Source: DAIDHZ01 sp965370365 (GTDB lineage: Bacteria > Chlamydiota > Chlamydiia > Chlamydiales > SM23-39). From it: a stretch of DNA of 31,346 nt. Under the pieces are notes generated by a model that worked only from the letters and a program-made list of their open reading frames with translations, had not been told where the DNA came from and did no database searches. The position numbers and the translations under genes are program-made. Below, piece after piece: positions 22,675 to 30,787 of the stretch (positions within the stretch are counted from its first letter, which is position 1; each line of letters begins with the position of its first letter). Where the stretch lies: the NCBI GenBank assembly GCA_965370365.1, contig CBDUSP010000011.1:1-31346 (forward strand), written 5' to 3'.

Positions 22675-22710
22675 TTGACATAAAACCTAACCGATTGTTA
22701 GGTTTTATGT
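22675..22710 (+). promoter_or_regulatory. palindromic operator and promoter of the AbiE pair
   Basis: A perfect inverted repeat, ACATAAAACCTAAC (22678-22691) and GTTAGGTTTTATGT (22697-22710), separated by 5 bases, ends directly at the ATG at 22711. TTGACA at 22675-22680 overlaps the left arm and a TAGGTT -10-like hexamer lies 18 bases on, in the right arm. AbiEi proteins are known to bind inverted repeats in their own promoter and repress it, so this is very probably the autoregulatory site. Confidence 0.75.
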
Positions 22711-23325
22711 ATGAAAAAAAAGAATATCGAAGAACATCTCTATAGGATAGCCAGTCTTCAACAGGGTTATTTCACTTCTTATCAGGCCAAAAAAGCTGGT
22801 TATTCTGATAGTCGATTCGCCTATCACGTCAGAGCGGGAAATTGGATTCGGGAGGGGAGGGGCATTTATCGATTGGCAAATTATCCCGTGGGAGAAAGAC
22901 CTGATCTAGTGTACTGGAGTCTTTGGTCCACTAATCGTCAGGGAGAAGTAGAGGGAGTGTTTTCTCACCAAACGGCGCTTTCCATTCACGAACTTAGTGA
23001 TGCTATGCCAGCAAAGTACTCCATGACGGTGTCAAAAAAATTTAGAAGATATCATCCTCCTCCAGAAAATCTTGTTCTCTATTTTGCCAATCTTTCGCAA
23101 AAAGAAATATGGGAATTTGAGGGATACAAAGTCACCAGTCCTAAAAGGACAATTCAAGATGTCTTGCTCGACGAGAGTTGCCCTGAAGAATTGGTCATTC
23201 AGGGGATAATAGACGGTTTGAGGAAAGGCGTAATTACTCAAGATCAGATCTTCGAGTTTCAGGCCAACTTGCAATCAGACCGAACCAATCGAATTTTGAA
23301 AACGGTTACACAAGATGAAAAATGA
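22711..23325 (+). CDS. abiEi: AbiEi-type antitoxin / transcriptional autorepressor
   Basis: 204 residues. Seen: an N-terminal winged-helix region (about residues 10-58) with YFTSYQAKKAGYSDSRFAYH and GRGIYRLANYP, the AbiEi antitoxin pattern of HTH followed by a beta-wing; then FSHQTALSIHELSDAMP and TSPKRTIQDVLLD, which match the usual SH.TAL...gLsd..P and T.PeRTi.D motifs. Known: type IV antitoxins of this family repress their promoter and counteract the partner nucleotidyltransferase without binding it. The start sits at the edge of a 14-bp palindrome and has only AGG as ribosome-binding site. It overlaps the toxin gene by 11 bases. It runs opposite to the surrounding type II secretion genes. 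Confidence 0.9.
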   Translation: MKKKNIEEHLYRIASLQQGYFTSYQAKKAGYSDSRFAYHVRAGNWIREGRGIYRLANYPVGERPDLVYWSLWSTNRQGEVEGVFSHQTALSIHELSDAMPAKYSMTVSKKFRRYHPPPENLVLYFANLSQKEIWEFEGYKVTSPKRTIQDVLLDESCPEELVIQGIIDGLRKGVITQDQIFEFQANLQSDRTNRILKTVTQDEK

Positions 23326-24163
23326 AAAACTGTTATCAGCTCCTAGCTTCCGTCAGAGTTTAGAAAATCGGCTCCAAGTAGTTGCAAAAAAGACGGGGAA
23401 GGATTTGCAAAGAATTCGAACGAAAGTTGCCTTCGAAAGGTTTCTTGCTCGCTTATTCTTTACAAAGCCACATCCTTGGGTACTGAAGGGGGGATATGCT
23501 TTAGAAGTGCGCTTTGAGTTGTCACGCGCAACCAAAGATTTAGATCTTTGCACAAGTCTGCAAATCGTGGGGTCTCCCGAAAAACAGCAGTTACTGCTTC
23601 ATCAAGAACTCCAAAAATATGCAGCGTTAGAGCTCAATGATTATTTCGTATTTCATGTAGGGCCATCAGCCAAGCTTATTGAATCTGCCCCTGAAGGGGG
23701 ATTTAGATTTCCCGTGCGCAGCATGTTAGCGGGAAGATTATTTGTCGCATTTTCCTTGGATATCGGGATGGGAGATGCAATTACCCCTCCGGTAGAAGAA
23801 CTTGAAGGAGATGATTTGCTAAAATCCTATGGAATCTCTCCTGCTCGTTTTGAAGCCATTTCCCTCGAACAACAATTTGCCGAAAAAATCCACGCAATGA
23901 CTGTTCGCAGAGGGAATCGTGAAAACTCAAGAGTTAAAGATTTAGTCGATGCTCTTTTACTGATCGGAGCTGGCCTTGACCGAAAACAAACCATGAACTG
24001 CTTGGAAAATACCTTCAAGCGCCGAGGGAACTCATCAGCCCCCTCTTCCGCCCCTTCTCTCCCAAATAGTTGGAAAGAGCCTTTCAAAAAATTGGCTGTT
24101 GAGTGCGGATTAGATCCTGACTTCGACAAAGCCATCGATATCCTATCAGCTTATTGGGAATAA
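23315..24163 (+). CDS. abiEii: AbiEii-type nucleotidyltransferase toxin
   Basis: 282 residues. Seen: the DNA polymerase beta-type nucleotidyltransferase motif WVLKGGYALEVRFELSRATK followed by DLDL (GG...R.T.D.D) near residues 50-75; LDIGMGD near 150; and EQQFAEKIHAMTVR with NSRVKDLVDALLL near 190-215, all hallmarks of the AbiEii/AbiGii family. Known: related toxins transfer nucleotides, for example onto tRNA acceptor ends, halting growth and aborting phage infection. All catalytic residues appear intact. It overlaps the antitoxin by 11 bases and ends 5 bases from the gspF stop (convergent). A weak AU hairpin followed by TTTTTT at its stop may terminate transcription. Function in this host is inferred. 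Confidence 0.9.
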   Translation: MKNEKLLSAPSFRQSLENRLQVVAKKTGKDLQRIRTKVAFERFLARLFFTKPHPWVLKGGYALEVRFELSRATKDLDLCTSLQIVGSPEKQQLLLHQELQKYAALELNDYFVFHVGPSAKLIESAPEGGFRFPVRSMLAGRLFVAFSLDIGMGDAITPPVEELEGDDLLKSYGISPARFEAISLEQQFAEKIHAMTVRRGNRENSRVKDLVDALLLIGAGLDRKQTMNCLENTFKRRGNSSAPSSAPSLPNSWKEPFKKLAVECGLDPDFDKAIDILSAYWE

Positions 24164-24168
24164 CTTTT

Positions 24169-25353
24169 TTAAGTCACAAACGAACTTACGTCCGTAAGCG
24201 GAAGCAAAACGGCAAGGAGTACGAAACCAACAAGGCCTCCGAGAATCAGGAGGAGGATCGGCTGGGCAAGCGTTGCAAAACGCTCTAAATACGTCTCAAG
24301 CTCATCTTCATAAATCTCAGCAATCTGCTGCATCATAAAGCCAAGTTTCCCCCCAGCCTGGGCAATAGCGATCATCCGAGGAACAAGCGGCGGAATTAAG
24401 GGATCGTTTTGAAAGGCAACGTGCAAAGGTTCCCCTTCAGAAATTTTTTCTTCAGCCTGTTTGATCACTTTTTCAAGTCGTGGATGCTTGATCACCCCTC
24501 TTGCTTGAGAAAATGCCTTCAGTGCAGGAAGTCCCCCTTGAAGCAATGTGGCTGTCGCTCTACAAAACCGGACAAATGCAAGTTTTATCAAAAGATTGCG
24601 AATCCAGGGAAGGCGGCTTGCCGCGGCGCGGAAAGAATTTCGACATTTTTCCGATGAAAAAAGAAAAAATCCTGCTCCAATCATACCAAGCACACTCCCA
24701 ATAAAAAGACCTTTTGCGTGACACACAAATGCGCTCGCAGCAAACACAACCCGCGTAAAAACATGCAAATCTCTTCCCTCAAAGAGTTCTCTTAAAGAAG
24801 GGACCACGAAAAAAAGCAACACGGAGAGAATCACAAAACAAAACCCTGCAAGAAGCGTTGGATAAAGAAGCGACGAAACAATCTGTTTTTTCGTCTTAAT
24901 CTGGCGACTTAATAGAAAGGCGATCTCATCAAGCGCCTCTGGCAATCTTCCCGTTTTCTCTGCATTCGAGACCATCGAAATATAGAGAAGATCAAAGCTC
25001 TCTTTATGTCTTGCCAAAACTTCTGAAAACGACTGCCCTGTACGCACTCTGTCACATAAATCGAGTAGGAGTTTATGCGTTTTTTGTCCGCGATATTTTT
25101 CCTCCAGCGCAGATAGGGCCTCAAAAAGAGGGAGACCCGCTTGAAGAAGCCTTGCAAGTTCCGAGGTGAGAGAGAGAAGATCAAATTTAGAAAGCTTTGT
25201 GCGAAGCTGTTTATCGGAAAGAGTATCCACTTTCAAAACAGCTGTGTGACGACGAAGCAGCTTGTGCTTCGCATCTGTCAAACTATCGGCATCGATCGTA
25301 CTTGCGATCTTTTTGCCTTTATCCCCAATAGCTTCAAATTGATAGAGAGGCAT
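24169..25353 (-). CDS. gspF: type II secretion inner-membrane platform protein GspF
   Basis: 394 residues, normal length. Seen: MPLYQFEAIGDKGKK at the start; two GspF repeats, SELARLLQAGLPLFEALSAL and CRATATLLQGGLPALKAFSQ, each followed by a membrane helix; the GGKLGFMMQQIAEIYEDE segment; and a C-terminal helix ending LLPLTDVSSFVT. GspF is the polytopic platform coupling the ATPase GspE to pseudopilus assembly. It is separated from gspE by 159 bases holding a 165-bp hairpin whose end overlaps this start codon. Downstream the plus-strand AbiE pair interrupts the path to gspG. GGGATAG about 8 bases upstream is the only ribosome-binding site candidate. Identity is secure. Confidence 0.95.
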   Translation of the reverse strand: MPLYQFEAIGDKGKKIASTIDADSLTDAKHKLLRRHTAVLKVDTLSDKQLRTKLSKFDLLSLTSELARLLQAGLPLFEALSALEEKYRGQKTHKLLLDLCDRVRTGQSFSEVLARHKESFDLLYISMVSNAEKTGRLPEALDEIAFLLSRQIKTKKQIVSSLLYPTLLAGFCFVILSVLLFFVVPSLRELFEGRDLHVFTRVVFAASAFVCHAKGLFIGSVLGMIGAGFFLFSSEKCRNSFRAAASRLPWIRNLLIKLAFVRFCRATATLLQGGLPALKAFSQARGVIKHPRLEKVIKQAEEKISEGEPLHVAFQNDPLIPPLVPRMIAIAQAGGKLGFMMQQIAEIYEDELETYLERFATLAQPILLLILGGLVGFVLLAVLLPLTDVSSFVT

Positions 25354-25516
25354 GAGACTATCCCACTATTCGAGTTTCAGATAAAAAAGATCGGTTTTTG
25401 AGAGATTTTTCTTCTTTTTTTATCCACATATGCGAAGCCCATAGAGGGTAAAAAAAGAAGGAAAATATCCGAAAACCGGATTTTTTAGATAAATTCCAAT
25501 AGTGGAATAGTCTCAT
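25352..25516. repeat. ~165-bp hairpin element 3 between gspE and gspF
   Basis: The ends ATGAGACTATCCCACTATT (25352 on) and the reverse complement of 25498-25516 (ATGAGACTATTCCACTATT) differ by one base. Pairing continues with gaps for about 75 bases per arm, including TTCTTCTTTTTTTA against its complement, to a centre near 25434. One end overlaps the gspE stop codon and the other the gspF start codon. The element fills the whole gap. Confidence 0.85.
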
Positions 25517-27069
25517 AATTCATCCTCAATACGCGTGACTCGCAAAACTTCAGAACTCGTCGTTTGACCATTAAGCGCTAACTTTACGCCACTTTCAAAT
25601 AAAGAGCCCATCCCATCGAGAATCGCTACCTTTCGAAGCTCTTGAGAGTCTTGACTCTTAAGGACTTGCGTTTTGATTTTCGGAGTCACTTGCATAAGCT
25701 CATAAAGAGCAAGACGACCTTTATATCCCGTTCCAAAACAAGCAGAGCAACCAGATCCTTTATAAAGCTGGATCTCTTCAGAATCGATTCCAAGTTCTTC
25801 TTTTTCCTCATGAGACGGGGTATATGCTTGCTTGCACGCTGTGCAAATTTTGCGAACAAGTCGTTGCGCCACCACTCCCAAAATTGAAGAGGCGAGCAAA
25901 TAAGGCTCTATCCCCATGTCGGCAAGCCGCGTCAGTGCAGATGGCGCATCATTTGTATGGAGAGTACTAAAAACAAGGTGCCCTGTTAGTGATGATTGAA
26001 TTGCAATTTCTGCAGTCTCTTTATCCCGAATCTCCCCGATCATAATTACATCTGGATCCTGGCGCAAAATGTGTCTGAGACCTTTTGCAAAAGTAAGGTC
26101 AATCCGCGGATTTACATTGACTTGAGAAATCCCAACAATCTTATATTCAACGGGATCTTCGACGGTAATGATGTTTCTTTCGCGGCCGTTAAGCTCTGAA
26201 AGCGCGCTATAAAGCGTCGTCGTCTTCCCGCTCCCCGTTGGCCCCGTTACAAGAACAATCCCTTCAGCAGCAGTTAGGAGTTTTCTGAATTTTTTAAGGG
26301 AAGACTCTTCCATCCCAATCTGATCGAGTCCCAAAAGGACATTTCCCTTATCGAGAATCCGAATAACGATTCTTTCGCCATGAACTGTTGGCAGAGTGCT
26401 CACCCGAAAGTCAATCTCCCTTCCCCCATGCAGCAGCTTGATCCGCCCATCTTGAGGAAGGCGATGCTCGGCAATATCCATTTTTGCCATGACCTTCAGC
26501 CTGGTCAGGATTTGAAGCTGATACTCCCTCGGAGGGACATGTCTTTGCTGCAAAATCCCATCGACCCGATAACGGACGGAAAGCCCCGATTCAGTGGACT
26601 CAAAATGCATATCGGAGGAGCCCTCCTGAATCGCCTCTAAAAAGAGCGTATTGACCATGCGAATCACCGGGTTTTCATCCGATTTTTCTAAAAGATCGTA
26701 CGCATCTTCTTCCTTAAAAGACAACGATGTCCCTTTTTCAAGATCTGAAAAAAGGCGCTTTGTTTCTTCTTCTTTTTGATGATAGCAGCGCTCAATTGCT
26801 GTTTCTATTGCAGGCCGCGGGCAAAAGATAGGCTTCACTTGCTTTTTTAAGAGCATTTTAAGCTCTGCAAGGCTCTCAAAATCAAGAGGATCGGAAATAG
26901 CCACCAAAACACCACTCTCCGACTCATCAATCGGGAGCACTTTTTTTTGTTTAGCAAGGGCGTAGGGAATTAAAACAACGCGATCTCTGACAAAAGCAAA
27001 GGAGTGAATTTCCTCATGGACGGGTAGGCCAAAACGTTTTGCAATTTCTCTTTCATCTGTCATCGTCAA
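25513..27069 (-). CDS. gspE: type II secretion ATPase GspE
   Basis: Up to 518 residues; cytoplasmic hexameric ATPase driving pseudopilus assembly. Seen: an N-terminal N1-like domain (1-100); Walker A GPTGSGKTTTLYSAL near 275; Asp box and Walker B in DPDVIMIGEIRDKETAEIA; the His box SSLTGHLVFSTLHTND; and a zinc-type four-Cys element CTAC near 408 and CSAC near 440. The frame may begin at a TTG (27069, overlapping the gspD stop, TTGA) or at the ATG at 27063, which I consider the likelier start; neither has a clear Shine-Dalgarno. It lies between gspD and the hairpin upstream of gspF. Identity is secure. Confidence 0.95.
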   Translation of the reverse strand: MTMTDEREIAKRFGLPVHEEIHSFAFVRDRVVLIPYALAKQKKVLPIDESESGVLVAISDPLDFESLAELKMLLKKQVKPIFCPRPAIETAIERCYHQKEEETKRLFSDLEKGTSLSFKEEDAYDLLEKSDENPVIRMVNTLFLEAIQEGSSDMHFESTESGLSVRYRVDGILQQRHVPPREYQLQILTRLKVMAKMDIAEHRLPQDGRIKLLHGGREIDFRVSTLPTVHGERIVIRILDKGNVLLGLDQIGMEESSLKKFRKLLTAAEGIVLVTGPTGSGKTTTLYSALSELNGRERNIITVEDPVEYKIVGISQVNVNPRIDLTFAKGLRHILRQDPDVIMIGEIRDKETAEIAIQSSLTGHLVFSTLHTNDAPSALTRLADMGIEPYLLASSILGVVAQRLVRKICTACKQAYTPSHEEKEELGIDSEEIQLYKGSGCSACFGTGYKGRLALYELMQVTPKIKTQVLKSQDSQELRKVAILDGMGSLFESGVKLALNGQTTSSEVLRVTRIEDEL

Positions 27070-29390
27070 TACATGTCGAAAAGGACTTTTAAACTATTGT
27101 TGAAGAGTTTCTTCCTCTCTTGCCTTCTTGCCTCATCAAGACTCGACAGGAATTCAGGGATATCCCCTGCCCTTTTTTGATATTCGCTTTGTCTCAATCT
27201 TCGTAAATCCTCTGCAGGGTCTTTGATGATTTTAGGCGTAATAAAGATAAACATCTCGGTATCGATATCTGTTTGCTTTGCAGCGCCAAAAAGCTTTCCA
27301 ATCCCGGGTAAATCTCCTAAAAAAGGAATTTTGTCACGCGTATCTTGTTCTATTTTAGAGCGAAGACCGCCCAGAATAATTGTCTCTCCGTCAGGGATGC
27401 AAACTTCGTTTTCAATGTGACGTCGAGTTACTGGAGGGCGGTTATCTGTTGAAACTTTTGTCGTATCAAACTCGATATTGGTCTGCAAAGACACAAAACT
27501 CTCCTGATCCGTTTCATCATCATTTTGAGCCAAGTGAATCGTTGGCGTAAGCACAAGCGTCGTTCCATACTGCGCTCTTGTAAAAGAGTCTTGCGTTGTT
27601 GTAATGCCTGAGGGGGTTTGAATAGGAAATGCGCCATTGTTAATCGAGATCTCATCAACAACAGAAATCGTTGCAGGAACCTGGTTTGTCGTTAAAATGG
27701 ACGGGGTCGAGTGGATCCGAACATCTTCTTGCGAGAGCAAAAAGTTATATCGGATGTCCATGGCAGGCCACTTGCCACTTTCTCTGCTAAAAATGTAGGA
27801 AAGAATCCCCTTATTTACAGCACCTTGTTTCGTATCAAAACTAATTGCGTTTTCTTTCTGTCCGCTTGTATTTGTTCCAAATTGCAAAAGATCAAATCCA
27901 ACTTGTTTTCTATCTGTTAACTTCTTCTCCACAAGAAGAACTTCAATCTGAACCATCTTTTTCGGAACGTCCATTTTCTTCAAAAGGGCTTTGATTTTGG
28001 GGAGCTCTTCTCGTTGAACAACCATCAAGATGGAGGTTGTTTTTTTATCGACAATGAAATTTCCAAACGCTGTTTTTTGATTCTTATCAATGGTTCCTGC
28101 CTGCACAAAAGGAGGGTTTGCGGGCAAAACAGGATTCTGATTTACGTTTTGCCAAGGACAAATTATATTTGATCCCGGAGTTGAGGTTGGCGTTGAAGAA
28201 TTGCCGGGCGGACATGCGTCAGATGAGCATCCTGAAGCCGGAGCAGGAGGCGCGCACTCCTCTTTTTTCTCGAGATTTGAGCCAATTAAAGACTCATAGA
28301 CCTTTTCTAAAACAGCTGCGACATCTTCTGGGTTGCTGTGTTTACAAGAATACCAATAGATGACTTTTTCGCCTGGATCTTCAAGTTGCGATTCTAAGTC
28401 ATTGATAACCTTTTCTCCCCTGGAAACTGTATCATTTTCTCCAACTAAAACAAGCCCCTGAGGAAGTGTTAAGATCATAAGTTCATCTGCTGCAACGGGA
28501 CTAAAGTTTGGCCTTGCCTTTACATTTGTTTCTGTAAAAAAGGCTTTTAAAACTTTTTCCGCCTCTTGAGGAACGATTTTGCTTAAGCGTTGAAGGCGCA
28601 CTACCTTACCCTGCTCTTTTTCCCACACCGCTTTATAGAGCCCAAGGAGCTTTTCAACCGTCTCTCGATGTGAGATTAAAACAACTTTCGATCCGACTGC
28701 TTGCACCGTTGTCTGTTTGGGATCTGAGAATTTTTCGAAAAAAGATTGCAAGGATTTGAGCTGCTCTACCGGTGGAGACAAGACAAAAAAGATGCGCGAT
28801 TGCGATGCGAAAAGTCCCAAGTCTTCCTCTTTTGACACAACCCCTTCAACAGCACCAGGGTCAAGCTTCAGAACATAGAGCTGCTTTGAAAAAGGATTAA
28901 GCCGTTTTACGCCAACTCCGTTATGAACCAAAATCAACTCGATCATCTCTTCCCACGATTCGCGCGGAAGCGGAATGCTTGAAAAGAGGCTGATCTTCAT
29001 CGCGCTAAGCTCTGGAGGAATGATATAGAGATAATCACTTGCGCCATACTCCATCACGAGTTGGGAAAGCGTTGTCTCTCCAACATCCCAGAGCGCATAG
29101 GTTTCATCCGCATTTGCTGCATCTGAAACAGAGGTTTTTCTCCACTTTTCTTCCATCCCGTGGATCTGCTTTTTGCAAGCCTTAATCTTGCCAAGAAGAT
29201 CCTTGTACTTCGTTTCATCAGCATCAGAGTGAGAAAGTTTTAGCGCCTCATCGTAATTTTCTTTTATTTCAGTGCGAAGAGCGACTAACGATTGGTTATA
29301 GCTTTGCGTGCTCATCTCATCCGAAAGATCAAAACTCTCTTCTGCAAAAAGAACACCCACAAGAAAAACTGCTAAAAACACTGACTTCAC
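27066..29390 (-). CDS. gspD: type II secretion outer-membrane secretin GspD
   Basis: 774 residues. Seen: signal peptide MKSVFLAVFLVGVLFAEE; a mainly charged N-terminal region; N-domain-like ring modules (about 110-360) with VVLISHRETVEKLL and LPQGLVLVGEND; a low-complexity Pro/Ser/Cys-rich insert near 380-430; and the secretin core with VEVLLVEKKL-type strand, DVRIHSTPSILTTNQVPATI, and the signature VPFLGDLPG-like PFLGDLPGIGKLFG near 710. The GTG start (29388-29390) overlaps the stop of the preceding gene and has AAGGA upstream. It forms the channel through which folded proteins leave the periplasm. First recognised core gene of the operon. Confidence 0.94.
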   Translation of the reverse strand: MKSVFLAVFLVGVLFAEESFDLSDEMSTQSYNQSLVALRTEIKENYDEALKLSHSDADETKYKDLLGKIKACKKQIHGMEEKWRKTSVSDAANADETYALWDVGETTLSQLVMEYGASDYLYIIPPELSAMKISLFSSIPLPRESWEEMIELILVHNGVGVKRLNPFSKQLYVLKLDPGAVEGVVSKEEDLGLFASQSRIFFVLSPPVEQLKSLQSFFEKFSDPKQTTVQAVGSKVVLISHRETVEKLLGLYKAVWEKEQGKVVRLQRLSKIVPQEAEKVLKAFFTETNVKARPNFSPVAADELMILTLPQGLVLVGENDTVSRGEKVINDLESQLEDPGEKVIYWYSCKHSNPEDVAAVLEKVYESLIGSNLEKKEECAPPAPASGCSSDACPPGNSSTPTSTPGSNIICPWQNVNQNPVLPANPPFVQAGTIDKNQKTAFGNFIVDKKTTSILMVVQREELPKIKALLKKMDVPKKMVQIEVLLVEKKLTDRKQVGFDLLQFGTNTSGQKENAISFDTKQGAVNKGILSYIFSRESGKWPAMDIRYNFLLSQEDVRIHSTPSILTTNQVPATISVVDEISINNGAFPIQTPSGITTTQDSFTRAQYGTTLVLTPTIHLAQNDDETDQESFVSLQTNIEFDTTKVSTDNRPPVTRRHIENEVCIPDGETIILGGLRSKIEQDTRDKIPFLGDLPGIGKLFGAAKQTDIDTEMFIFITPKIIKDPAEDLRRLRQSEYQKRAGDIPEFLSSLDEARRQERKKLFNNSLKVLFDMY

Positions 29391-30568
29391 TTTGTTTTTC
29401 CTTTTCCACCTTTTTTCTGCGCTGACGCAACGTATTCAACAGGAAGCATTTGAGATCTACCTACATCAAAAAGAGATCCTTGAAGAACTTTTTGTCCGCT
29501 CTTTTGGTCAATCCGATCAAACACAAAAAGTTCTCCTTCCACTTCTCCTCTTACGTAAGCGTCCCTCTCTTCTTGCTTGCGAAGGATCCTCCACCGGTTG
29601 TCCACTTTAAGAACAAAGTCTCCAGCCTTCAAAACAAAGCACTGCTTTTCTAGCATGCAGCTGATTTGCTTTTCAGAGCGGATGCGAACTGACGAAAGAA
29701 TTTCCTCTACCTTTGCCTTTAAGGGCGGGGGCTGTATAGAGGATATGCAAAGACGGGAGTATTCATCAAGGCCCCAGGCTTCAAATTCGAGCATTTTTTC
29801 ATTAAAGGGACCAATACGTGCCAAGAATGTGTCTTTTGCCTCAAACGGGGTCTCTATTTTCCCCCACCTTCCCTCTTCCCAACAAAGAAAATCGCCCTCT
29901 TTCACGCTATACACTTCTTTGGACTCTCCAATCTCAATGCGTCCGAGTTTTGTTCCTCCCCCGTACTTGCTCAAGAAAAGGTCCCTTCCCAAAAGATGGG
30001 CGTCAGCCAAAATCCGTAAAGGAGATCCCTCTTCAAAATCTTGGGATGAACGAATTGGAGCTTCTTCTGCAAAAGCTTGAAATGTTCCCACTTCCTTGCT
30101 TTGCCCATGCAAGTCTAAAATGAACACGTGAACCAAAATACGCGATGAGCCGAGAGATTCAATCTCTGCCCAAAAAGAGCTCTCTTGATCTGCAAAAGTT
30201 AATCCCTTTTCGTATCGAAAATCGATGCGCGCAGGCAGAGATCGTTTTTGTGCTTGGGCTGTTTTTTTAAGCCGAAGAAGAAAAGTAGACGATCCTTCAC
30301 TTAAAGAATCGGGCCTTGGCAGGTCTGTCGAAAACGAAATTTCTTTCTCAATGTTGGGAATTGGAAACGCAATGTCTTTTTCTAAGATGTCAAAAGGAAT
30401 TTCAAGAGGCACAAAACTTGCAATGGATGTGGTTTTTTTCCCAAGCGTTGGGAGTGCGCGGAGAGATAGACTTTCCAAAACAACCACTAAACAAAAAGAG
30501 AACACCGATGCAAATCCAAGAAATGCAAATCCTGTTTTAAAGACTTTATCAAAATCAAAGAAGAACAA
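29387..30568 (-). CDS. inner-membrane protein at the GspC position, unknown family
   Basis: 393 residues. Seen: one N-terminal membrane helix (about residues 10-34, FAFLGFASVFSFCLVVVLES) followed by a long soluble, presumably periplasmic region with mixed beta-type sequence and a Lys/Gly-rich C terminus (KKGGKGKTK). No PDZ or classical GspC homology domain is recognisable by eye. In Chlamydia a protein of unknown function likewise precedes gspD. The frame starts at a TTG (30568) after GAGAG; there is no ATG or GTG near the membrane helix. It overlaps gspD by 4 bases. Inference: it links the inner-membrane platform to the secretin, as GspC does elsewhere. Gene reality is sure, function is not. 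Confidence 0.75.
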   Translation of the reverse strand: MFFFDFDKVFKTGFAFLGFASVFSFCLVVVLESLSLRALPTLGKKTTSIASFVPLEIPFDILEKDIAFPIPNIEKEISFSTDLPRPDSLSEGSSTFLLRLKKTAQAQKRSLPARIDFRYEKGLTFADQESSFWAEIESLGSSRILVHVFILDLHGQSKEVGTFQAFAEEAPIRSSQDFEEGSPLRILADAHLLGRDLFLSKYGGGTKLGRIEIGESKEVYSVKEGDFLCWEEGRWGKIETPFEAKDTFLARIGPFNEKMLEFEAWGLDEYSRLCISSIQPPPLKAKVEEILSSVRIRSEKQISCMLEKQCFVLKAGDFVLKVDNRWRILRKQEERDAYVRGEVEGELFVFDRIDQKSGQKVLQGSLFDVGRSQMLPVEYVASAQKKGGKGKTK

Positions 30569-30598
30569 AGCGATCTCTCACGGCTATAACCGCCAATG

Positions 30599-30604
30599 AT
30601 TATA
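30599..30604 (-). promoter_or_regulatory. -10 element for the type II secretion operon
   Basis: A perfect TATAAT on the minus strand lies 31 bases upstream of the TTG start at 30568; the -35 (TGGAAA, 16 bases away) is weak. A small CGG/CCG hairpin follows in the leader at about 30580-30592. Confidence 0.45.
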
Positions 30605-30664
30605 CATAATTTCCCATGATTTTCCATTCTTTTTTGCATTTATAAAATCTTAATATTGAAAATG

Positions 30665-30735
30665 ATTCAAGAGACGGTTTTAGGCAGGATTGAAAACTGC
30701 CAAATTTTGAGATTACTTCGGTATAATATTGAAAA
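30665..30735. repeat. half-copy related to hairpin element 2
   Basis: TTTTAGGCAGGATTGAAAAC followed by TGCCAAATTT resembles the left arm of element 2 (TTTTAGACGGGATTGAAAGC, TGCCGAATTT, near 4595-4625), and both copies end in GGTAT..TATT. No second arm is present here. The copy ends in TATAAT (30722-30727), a candidate -10 for the gene at 30788. Confidence 0.6.
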
Positions 30736-30787
30736 GAAATAGAGGACGTTTTAAAAATAAGATTGCATGGTATTTGAAGGAGCCCGC

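Noticed and set aside
29577..30080. 167-codon plus-strand frame antisense to the GspC-position gene
   Set aside because: No ribosome-binding site or motif, and the minus-strand gene is coupled to gspD.
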